In this document: piece after piece, positions 17,232 to 25,034 of the stretch | Layout: every line of letters starts with the position of its first letter | Position numbering within the stretch: position 1 is the stretch's first letter | Assembly (NCBI GenBank): GCA_031256715.1 | Contig: JAIRQA010000140.1 | Span: 1 to 34,451 of the forward strand | DNA length: 34,451 bases | Source: Coriobacteriales bacterium | GTDB lineage: Bacteria; Actinomycetota; Coriobacteriia; Coriobacteriales; UBA8131 | Direction: 5' to 3' | Position numbers and translations under genes: made by a program | The notes under the pieces: model-generated | Told to the model about the DNA's origin: nothing | Databases searched by the model: none | What the model saw: the letters and a program-made list of their open reading frames with translations, nothing else

Positions 17232-19151
17232 GTGATAGTAAGGATGCTCAAAATGAGCTACAAGAATGAAAACTTATACGATGCAATTATCATTGGTGCA
17301 GGTCCTGCCGGCATGACCGCTGCCTTGTATCTGGCGCGTGCTAGATACCGCGTGCTTGTGATAGAAAAAGAGCGCATTGGCGGACAAATTGCCATTACCG
17401 CAGAGGTGGTAAACTATCCGGGCATCCTTACTATATCAGGTGCCGAGCTTATGCAAACAATGCGAAAGCAGGCACTTGCTTTTGGCGCCGAATTTATAAA
17501 CGCAAAAGCTCTTGCACTGACACTTGATGGCTCTATAAAGGAAGTGCAAACAGATAGCGGAACCTTTCATGCTTTTGGTGTCTTACTGGCAACGGGCGCG
17601 CGTCCACGCAAGTTAGGATTTAAAGGCGAGGATGAATTTCAGGGACATGGGGTTGCTTATTGTGCCACTTGCGATGGTGAATTTTTCACCGGCATGGATG
17701 TTTTTGTTATTGGTGGTGGATATGCGGCAGCAGAAGAGGCTATATTTCTTACTGCCTATGCGCGCAAGGTCATCGTGGTAATGCGTGGCGCAGATTTTTC
17801 ATGCGCCAAGAGTATAGCCGATGCGGTTAAACAGCATGCTAATATAGATATACATTATCATACTGTTATAGAAGAAGTTAGTGGAGACACAGTATTAAGA
17901 AGTGCGCGTTTTCGCAACATCAAGACAGATGAAGTTTGGGAATATGCTCCAAATATGACTAGTAGTGACGCTTGCGACGCTACAAATGGTTTTGATGGCG
18001 ACGATGTATGCGACGCTACAAATGGTATTGATGGCGACGATGTATGCAGTGTTTCTGGTAATTTAGCTAGCGACGATGTTTGCAGTGCTTTAGGTAGCGC
18101 AAACATTGAAAGCTCTAAACCATTAAATGATTCTGCGGTTACGACTTTTGGCGTCTTTGTTTTTGCTGGTTACACGCCAGCGACAGAGCTACTAGAGGGG
18201 CTTGTGAATCTTAACGAACAAGGTTATGTTGTTGTGGATGCCAATCACAAGACATCTGTAGATGGCATTTATGCAGCTGGTGATGTTTGCGCTAAGCGCC
18301 TGCGTCAAGTTGTTACTGCTACAGCAGATGGCGCGATTGCTGCTGGTGAGCTAGAGCACTATGCTCAAACACAGCGTGATTTGTTGGGGATAGTGCCTAA
18401 GTTTACTGAAAAACCGACAGCAGCTGCTTTAGACAGCGCTGCTAAGGCGAGCGATAAGGCTGCCGATGACAAGTTCTTCTCGACAGAAATAAGAAGCCAG
18501 CTGGACACGATTTTTTCGCGGATGGAATCGTCATTGGAGCTACGGCTGAGTTTAGACGAGAGACAGGTGTCTAAGGAGCTTAAAGCATTTGCAGATGAGC
18601 TCGCTTCTTTAACCAATAAGTTGTTCGTAAGTGTAGATTTTGCCGCCAAAGACGCAAGCGCAGAACAACTTCAGGATCTGCCGGTACTGCGCATATTTAA
18701 GGATGACAGCGACACCGGCTTTGCTTTTCATGGTGTGCCTGGCGGGCATGAGTTTAATTCTTTTGCGTTGGGAATGTACAATATTTCAGGTCCTGGACAA
18801 AAGCTAGATGATGACCTGCGCCAGCGTATTGCGGCGATTTGCGAGCCAATAACGATTCGTGTATTGGTCTCGCTTTCTTGTACGATGTGTCCTGATGCGG
18901 TTGTAGCGGCTGGTCACATTGCCGCTCTTAATCCTTTGGTGCGCACAGAGATTTATGACATAGCGCATTTTAGCGCGCTAAGAGAGCAATATCAGGTGAT
19001 GAGCGTTCCATGCATTGTTGTTTTAAGACAGAATTTAACTGCTTGTGCTGGTGCTGTTATAGATACAGAGGGCGCCAATACTAATGAGAGCATTAGCTTT
19101 GGCAGACGCGATATAAGTCAGCTGCTCGATTTGCTTGAGGCACAGGCATAG
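17232..19151 (+). CDS. Thioredoxin reductase-like FAD enzyme fused to a C-terminal AhpF-N-terminal-like double thioredoxin-fold domain
   Basis: GAGPAGMTAALYLARA, VAYCATCDGEFF redox Cys pair, VFVIGGGYAAAEEA, GIYAAGDVC; C-terminal half has IRVLVSLSCTMCPDAVVAAGHIAALNP as in the AhpF N-terminal domain. Confidence 0.9.
   Translation: MIVRMLKMSYKNENLYDAIIIGAGPAGMTAALYLARARYRVLVIEKERIGGQIAITAEVVNYPGILTISGAELMQTMRKQALAFGAEFINAKALALTLDGSIKEVQTDSGTFHAFGVLLATGARPRKLGFKGEDEFQGHGVAYCATCDGEFFTGMDVFVIGGGYAAAEEAIFLTAYARKVIVVMRGADFSCAKSIADAVKQHANIDIHYHTVIEEVSGDTVLRSARFRNIKTDEVWEYAPNMTSSDACDATNGFDGDDVCDATNGIDGDDVCSVSGNLASDDVCSALGSANIESSKPLNDSAVTTFGVFVFAGYTPATELLEGLVNLNEQGYVVVDANHKTSVDGIYAAGDVCAKRLRQVVTATADGAIAAGELEHYAQTQRDLLGIVPKFTEKPTAAALDSAAKASDKAADDKFFSTEIRSQLDTIFSRMESSLELRLSLDERQVSKELKAFADELASLTNKLFVSVDFAAKDASAEQLQDLPVLRIFKDDSDTGFAFHGVPGGHEFNSFALGMYNISGPGQKLDDDLRQRIAAICEPITIRVLVSLSCTMCPDAVVAAGHIAALNPLVRTEIYDIAHFSALREQYQVMSVPCIVVLRQNLTACAGAVIDTEGANTNESISFGRRDISQLLDLLEAQA
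17973..18098 (+). repeat. 3.5 x 36-bp in-frame tandem repeat (12 aa, CDATNGxDGDDV) in the TrxB domain
   Basis: CDATNGFDGDDV / CDATNGIDGDDV / CSVSGNLASDDV / CSALGS. Confidence 0.95.
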
Positions 19152-19152
19152 T

Positions 19153-19182
19153 GCTAGTATATTCGCATAATTGCATACTAGC
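19153..19182. terminator. Possible bidirectional hairpin GCTAGTAT...ATACTAGC between convergent trxB-like gene and jetD
   Basis: Perfect 8-bp arms, 14-nt loop, between convergent genes; no strong T-run. Confidence 0.35.
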
Positions 19183-19282
19183 ATAATGGTATACTAGTAT
19201 AGTTCCCTTCTTTAGCATGTTTGTGACTGAATGGTAGTCTATTTAGTGCTGTTTTAACACCGTACTAACAGGTTTTACGATT

Positions 19283-20635
19283 CTACATTGCCTTTGTGAT
19301 AGCACGCAGCTGCTCTAATGCATATTGCCATTCTATGCGCTCCTGTTCAAGTCGCAATGCTTTGTCGCCAGATAACAATTTGGCTAGGGTTTTCTTTTCG
19401 TCTGCGCTCAGATGCGTAAGTTCGCTTCGGTTGGGGCTTGGCTCATAAACACAGAGGTCGCGATGTATATCAAGTGTTGCACTGTCCATCATTAATGATT
19501 TTGCGTGCGAGAAGTGATGCCGCAATCTATTTAGGATAGCAAATCCATTGCTATCTAAGTCTCCCCAATACCATAATGCTACACTATTTAGCCAAGAAAC
19601 TTCAGACAAGATGCTTACACCATAACCGCTGCCAAAAATAGCGATGGTGCCTAAGATCGGCGGAAGTGCCAAAAAACTAACAAGATTTTCGCAAACTAAG
19701 ACGGCGGCAGGGCGTTGCGCATAGCTATTTAGTTCTTGCGCTGGTACAGAAACGTCGCTAAAGCCTTCTGGCGCCAAGGTAATATCTAGAAATCTGACCC
19801 TAATTAGGTGCGGCTGTTGCATAAAGTCTGGCTTTGCCTTACCTGTTAATGCGCAGTACACAGGCTCGATCATTTTTTGGTGTGCCTCAAACCATTTGCT
19901 ATCTATACCGCGAATAGGCAACTGGCGCACATAACATTTTTGGTTCTGATTGTTCACCAGCCAATCAATAACAGCTATAAACGTGGTCCAGTTCGCATCA
20001 TCTAGACTGCATAGATTACTTATCTGTTTATGTAGCGTCAAGCTAAGCGCTGCCATGTCGCGCTTAAGGCAGTGCGGGAACCACTGCTTAAGGCAAAGGC
20101 AGGCAAGCTCGTTAACTCTTTGTAAGACACGATGCCATTCCTGCTCTCTTTGAGCAAACGCAGAGATTATTTCTGGATTAAGCAATAATAGTCGCTCGGG
20201 AACTTCCTGATGTCCAACGCTTGCCCATTCTCGCTTTACCCAATGTATTTGCATCTCTTCCTTGTAGAACTTGTAGGCCTTACTGTCCTTGCGGGCACTA
20301 CAGGTACTGTAGCCTTTGCAATCTAGATTGCGCCAAGATTGCACCCAAAGGCGTGCGGCTTGCTGATCTTTTAGAACCTGTTGTTCTGTTGGCGGGTGAA
20401 GTGGCAAAGAAAAAGAATGTTTACTTGTAGGTTTCAAGGCAGCCGCGGCTGATTCAGACTTAACCCCAAACGCAGCTTCATGTACGCGCTCTGAAACAAC
20501 CCCAAGCTTAACCCCAAACGCAGCAATTGCCAAAGAAAACTGCTCTGTCGCCCAATCTTTATAATGCCGCTCATAATGTCTTAAAGCTTTGGCTCGCGCC
20601 TGAGAAACAGTAATCATCACATCTTTTTTACTCAT
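19283..20635 (-). CDS. jetD: Wadjet protein JetD (DUF3322/DUF2220, Toprim nuclease)
   Basis: C-terminal AAVLVCENLVSFLALPP...IAIFGSGYGVSIL...WYWGDLDSNGFAILNRLRHHF matches the JetD Toprim layout (E...DxD); last gene of the jetABCD operon. Confidence 0.9.
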   Translation of the reverse strand: MSKKDVMITVSQARAKALRHYERHYKDWATEQFSLAIAAFGVKLGVVSERVHEAAFGVKSESAAAALKPTSKHSFSLPLHPPTEQQVLKDQQAARLWVQSWRNLDCKGYSTCSARKDSKAYKFYKEEMQIHWVKREWASVGHQEVPERLLLLNPEIISAFAQREQEWHRVLQRVNELACLCLKQWFPHCLKRDMAALSLTLHKQISNLCSLDDANWTTFIAVIDWLVNNQNQKCYVRQLPIRGIDSKWFEAHQKMIEPVYCALTGKAKPDFMQQPHLIRVRFLDITLAPEGFSDVSVPAQELNSYAQRPAAVLVCENLVSFLALPPILGTIAIFGSGYGVSILSEVSWLNSVALWYWGDLDSNGFAILNRLRHHFSHAKSLMMDSATLDIHRDLCVYEPSPNRSELTHLSADEKKTLAKLLSGDKALRLEQERIEWQYALEQLRAITKAM

Positions 20636-20641
20636 CTATAT

Positions 20642-23600
20642 TTATAGCTCTGTAACTTCTGTTTTGGCAGCATCTGCAGCTTCTTTTTGGGCAAAGTCAC
20701 CAAAATCTATCATTTGTATTCGTGAATATCTAGAATCCGCGCAGCTTATAGAAGCGATAGCTCCAATATGTCGCTCTAACGTTTGCAACAGCTTCAGCGG
20801 TGTTGCCAAGACCATATGAAAGCCAAAGACCTTAAAGATATCCATAGCCATTGCTGCAAATTGATGATCTGCTTTATCAAAAGCTTCGTCTAAAACTACT
20901 GTGCCATAAGAGGGAATTGGTTGATCTTCATCTGCCAGCTGGTAGCGCAATGCGGCAGCCAAACAAAATATCACCAACTTCTGTTTTTGTCCGCCAGAAA
21001 GACCGGCATCGGATTGGTAAACGCCTTGCACATTGCCATTGTTATCTATTTCCTTGGCGGTAAAGCAAACGTGCAGTCGTGTGTCCAGACATTCGCTCTT
21101 CCATTTTTTGTCGGCAGTTTCATCGGAACGAAAGCGCCTAATAATGCTATCTGTGCGCAGGTATCTGGCCTCGGCTCCAGCAAGGTCGGTTTCGCTCCAA
21201 ACGTCTTTTGTAATGGCTTGCAATTCGTTTAAAAAATCAGTGACTTGTTTACTGCGGTTGTCTTTAACATCAATTTGCAGATGAATGCCAGGACTATATT
21301 CAGAAAGCTTTAAAGATTTGTTAACCATAACTAACTTATCTTTGACCTCTCTAAACGCCGCTCGTACAGTCGTGGCCAAAACGGTAATCTGATCTTGGCT
21401 AAAGTCATGAAGCACTTGCATAAATCGCTTTTCGTATTCCGGCAAACCGTTGGCCTTAATGCGTTTGTAAATTCCCAGATAGGATTGCAAATCGCCAAAC
21501 TCAGAACTAAGATTGGTGGCGGCAAGAGGCCACTTTTGCTTAAACTTATCTATCGTGCGCTCGCATTCCAGGCGGTTTTTTTGCAGGCGCTCTGCCACTA
21601 TACGGCTCTGCTCTTGCAAAAGATTGCGCACTTCTCTGGCTGTTCTACGAATTGAATCTGCGCTTTTATCATATTGGCTGTTTTGCTGTTTAAATTTTTT
21701 GTTAAGAAGGTCGCGTTCCTTCTCACCCACAGTTATTTTGGTAGCAGCACTTGAGGTAATGTCATCAATGTCACTTTGAATTGACGCTAACTGTTTGGCA
21801 AGCATGCCTTCGTCTATTCTTGCTTTTTCTACTTCGGCATCGGCAGCGTCTTTTCTGCGCTGTGCTTCATCGCGCATGGTTTCGGCGTTGCGCAGTTTGC
21901 CATCGCAACTCTTAAGCAGATTATAATGTTTCTGGCTGCTTTCCAAATCGGTTTTTGCCATTAGCTCGTCGTAGTTACTCCATGGCACAGATTGCAACAT
22001 ATTGCTTAGTCTGAGCAAGTTTTTAGCAATGGAGGTTTCATCTTCTGTAGCCGACGCTATTGCCTCTGCACTTGCCAGCTCTTGTTTCAGGCGTTCTTCA
22101 ACTTGGGCTAGGATATCGATCTTCTCGTCATTGGCATCGCCTAATACCCAACGACTGCGGTCATCAATCATAAAGCGGTCGTCTTTTACATAGTGGTTGC
22201 GCTTCTTTATCTGACCAGCTAACGTTAGTGCCATTTCTTTGTCTTGCATGTCTTGTGCTTGATTAACGCAAGTATAGTTAAAGCGTTTTCGTAAATCTTG
22301 GTTAAGCCAGTTACTAAACTCTATATGGTGCTTGTGTTGGCGAACGTTTAGCTTTTTTACTAAGGAATCGTTTGGTGTAGAGCGCATTGTCACTTCTACC
22401 TCGGCAGGAATAGCTTGGTATTCTAAGCGTATGCCAAGATGGTGTTTTTCTAGATATTCTGAAACCTTAGTTACGTGACGTTGAGATACAAGAAGTGTTT
22501 TCGCATAGTTACCCAAGAGTCTCTCTATTGCGCCGCGCCATTTTACCTCTTCCGGTTTAACATTAATCATCTCACCAATAAAAGGAAATTCATCGGGCAT
22601 GATGCCAACATGCGTCGCAAGATCAAGGCGAATTTGAGCAAGCTTCGCGGGAATGTTGGTGCGCGAACTTCGCAAATGCCTAAGTTCTGTGCGCAATTCA
22701 GTTAATTGTGCTTTAAGCTCGCTCACTTGTCCAAAAGTTGCGTAGCGGCTATCCTTTTCGTTAACCTGTTTAGCAGCAGCAACATCGGCTTTAGCTTTAA
22801 GGTCTAGGAGCATGTTTTGCCAATCACTCTGAGTCACGGGCAGATCTATTAACATTTTTACAGACGCCAATTCGTTGGCAAGCGATTTACGGCTATCTAG
22901 TACGTTGTTATAACGCAGCTGGCAGTTATCGCAGGCAAGTCTGGCATCATCAAATGCTTTGCCGCCAGCGCTATCCATGGCAGCTTGCGCCTGAGTTAGT
23001 GCCGCTCTTGCTTGTTCTTGTTCATGAGAAGCTGTGTAAACTGCCTCGGAACATATATTTATCTTGCGCTTGACATCTAGTTGTTTTGCCATAAGATGCT
23101 CAAGCACTAATTGGTCGCTATGGCTATCTAGTGCCACTTGAAGTTGCTCTAGTTCTGTTTGCTCTAACTGTGACTTATGGTAGCGCGAGTCTAGCTCTAA
23201 TAAAGGCTCAAGGTGTTGCATTTGCTGGCGTTGTTCGACTACTCCGGCGTATGCCTGATTTAATGCCGTAAAGCGCTCCACTGCGTCATCGGCTTGTTTA
23301 AAGGTGATAGGGTCGTCAAGCATAAATCTTCTAAAGAGATCATCTAAAGAACCAAAATTTTTTGCTGCTTGCGTTTTGTGCAGTAATACCAGTGTTTTAG
23401 CACCGGCTGTACTCGCTGCTATTTCTGCTCCCGTATTGCTACCTATGCCCATGTCACGGCAAAATTTTTGTGCAAAGCTTGAATGCTCGCGCCAGGCATG
23501 TCCATTACTGCTTTTTTGTTCGCGATTAAATTTGGCAATATCTATGCCATTTATCGCATAAGGCTCGAACTCTTTAAGTAAGTGTTCGCCGCGAACTGTA

Positions 23601-24151
23601 GCGTAGAGCACACTTAATCCATCTGGAGAATTACTGCCAGCCTTAAGGTTAAAAAGTGCAATCAGGTTTATAGCGGCACTGCTCAGTGTTTGTTGCAACT
23701 GTGTCTTGGCATCTAGGCATTGGCTTTCGTAGCGCAATAAAATTCCGCTCCAGGTTGCCACATTTGGACGCAAATAAGTATTGGCAATCTCGCCTGTATC
23801 ATCGGTTTCATGTCGCCAAGCACCGCGAACGTAGCTGCAGATAGTTCTATCGGCAGCCGCATTACTGGCGCCAAGTGCCGCTGCGTTAAGTTTACGATTT
23901 ATTGGTGGCGTTAGTACAGTAGTAATGGCATCTAATAGCGTAGACTTACCTGATCCAGATGGTCCGGTAATCAAAAGCCCGCGCCTACTAACGGGCAGTG
24001 TCTGATAGCCATTAAATGTTCCCCAGTTGGCGGTCTCTATGCGTGCAAGACGCCACTGTCCGGGGTGTAAGCTAGCAGGATCATTAAGGTATTCTAAGTC
24101 ATTAAATAAAGCTTCCTGAGCGCTCAGCATTTTAGTATTCGTCACTTTCAT
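20642..24151 (-). CDS. jetC: Wadjet protein JetC (SMC/MukB-like ATPase)
   Basis: Walker A LLITGPSGSGKSTLLDAITTVLTP, long coiled-coil region, signature LSGGQKQKLVIFCLAAALRYQL, Walker B GTVVLDEAFDKAD; start probably 24151 or 24130 (ORF track extends to 24193). Confidence 0.93.
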   Translation of the reverse strand: MKVTNTKMLSAQEALFNDLEYLNDPASLHPGQWRLARIETANWGTFNGYQTLPVSRRGLLITGPSGSGKSTLLDAITTVLTPPINRKLNAAALGASNAAADRTICSYVRGAWRHETDDTGEIANTYLRPNVATWSGILLRYESQCLDAKTQLQQTLSSAAINLIALFNLKAGSNSPDGLSVLYATVRGEHLLKEFEPYAINGIDIAKFNREQKSSNGHAWREHSSFAQKFCRDMGIGSNTGAEIAASTAGAKTLVLLHKTQAAKNFGSLDDLFRRFMLDDPITFKQADDAVERFTALNQAYAGVVEQRQQMQHLEPLLELDSRYHKSQLEQTELEQLQVALDSHSDQLVLEHLMAKQLDVKRKINICSEAVYTASHEQEQARAALTQAQAAMDSAGGKAFDDARLACDNCQLRYNNVLDSRKSLANELASVKMLIDLPVTQSDWQNMLLDLKAKADVAAAKQVNEKDSRYATFGQVSELKAQLTELRTELRHLRSSRTNIPAKLAQIRLDLATHVGIMPDEFPFIGEMINVKPEEVKWRGAIERLLGNYAKTLLVSQRHVTKVSEYLEKHHLGIRLEYQAIPAEVEVTMRSTPNDSLVKKLNVRQHKHHIEFSNWLNQDLRKRFNYTCVNQAQDMQDKEMALTLAGQIKKRNHYVKDDRFMIDDRSRWVLGDANDEKIDILAQVEERLKQELASAEAIASATEDETSIAKNLLRLSNMLQSVPWSNYDELMAKTDLESSQKHYNLLKSCDGKLRNAETMRDEAQRRKDAADAEVEKARIDEGMLAKQLASIQSDIDDITSSAATKITVGEKERDLLNKKFKQQNSQYDKSADSIRRTAREVRNLLQEQSRIVAERLQKNRLECERTIDKFKQKWPLAATNLSSEFGDLQSYLGIYKRIKANGLPEYEKRFMQVLHDFSQDQITVLATTVRAAFREVKDKLVMVNKSLKLSEYSPGIHLQIDVKDNRSKQVTDFLNELQAITKDVWSETDLAGAEARYLRTDSIIRRFRSDETADKKWKSECLDTRLHVCFTAKEIDNNGNVQGVYQSDAGLSGGQKQKLVIFCLAAALRYQLADEDQPIPSYGTVVLDEAFDKADHQFAAMAMDIFKVFGFHMVLATPLKLLQTLERHIGAIASISCADSRYSRIQMIDFGDFAQKEAADAAKTEVTEL

Positions 24152-25034
24152 GAAGTTGTTCCTCGTTAAGGTCAGTTTGGTCGGTCTCTTCAAATTCAGC
24201 TAATAAAGAAAAGTCCTCTGTCCTTGTTGTTAAAGCGCTTTTGCCTGTAAGTGCAGACTGAATTACGCCTTCAATCGCTTTTACTTCCTCAACACCAAAA
24301 ATTAACTTTAATACTGGCGATATTTCGCAACGCTCTTCTGTCTCTGTCGCCTGTAGCAAGCCTGCCTTAACCAGACGGCTCCATGAAGTTTCAACTCGTT
24401 TTTTAAAAGCTGATTCGTCCATTTTTGTAACTGGTCGGTAATGTGAAAGCTGTCTAGTTAAATCTTCTCTGCCAACGAAAACCCGCTCGCTATTGTCTAA
24501 TAATAGTTCTTTGCGCAAAGTTAACACCATAATAGTATCAACTAATGACAAGCGTTGACTTTTTACGGTTTTGGGAACTCGTCCATCTTCGGCCTCGGCA
24601 TTTCTTACAAACGCAATGCCTGAATCACTGTCTAAAATCAGATCTAGAAATAAGTCGGCAAGACGCGACTGAATAGCTTCTTGGTTGTTTTGTAAAGCCT
24701 GCCAAAGTTCCTTCTTCTCGGCAGTTAACATAGGTCCACGAATCAGAGCGACCAAAGCTCTGCGGGCATCAAAAGGAAGTGTGCCTGTGTCTGCTGGCCA
24801 GTAACGTTCGCTTGTATCTGGCTGCCACTGTTTGCCTGCAAAAGAGTCAGCAGGAAAATCTACAGAAGAGCCCGCCGAATGGCTCGCCAGTGATTGTGTA
24901 GAAGAGCCCGCCGAAGACTGCGCCGAAAAACTCGCAGAAGAGCCCGCCGAATGACTCGCCAAAGATTCAAAGTTGGCGGGATCTGAGTTCTTCTTGGCAT
25001 TATTATTAAAAGTTTTAAAGTCGTAGTTGTTCAT
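24132..25034 (-). CDS. jetB: Wadjet protein JetB (DUF4194, kleisin-associated/MukE-like)
   Basis: RRALVALIRGPMLTAEKKELWQALQNNQEAIQSRLADLFLDLILD...VPKTVKSQRLSLVDTIMVLTLRKELL; between jetA (4-nt ATGA overlap) and jetC. Confidence 0.88.
   Translation of the reverse strand: MNNYDFKTFNNNAKKNSDPANFESLASHSAGSSASFSAQSSAGSSTQSLASHSAGSSVDFPADSFAGKQWQPDTSERYWPADTGTLPFDARRALVALIRGPMLTAEKKELWQALQNNQEAIQSRLADLFLDLILDSDSGIAFVRNAEAEDGRVPKTVKSQRLSLVDTIMVLTLRKELLLDNSERVFVGREDLTRQLSHYRPVTKMDESAFKKRVETSWSRLVKAGLLQATETEERCEISPVLKLIFGVEEVKAIEGVIQSALTGKSALTTRTEDFSLLAEFEETDQTDLNEEQLHESDEY

Noticed and set aside
17973-18044. CDATNGxDGDD repeats as EF-hand/dockerin-type Ca2+ loops
   Set aside because: Spacing does not match a canonical EF-hand DxDxDGxxxxxE loop; only a vague acidic resemblance, so not called.
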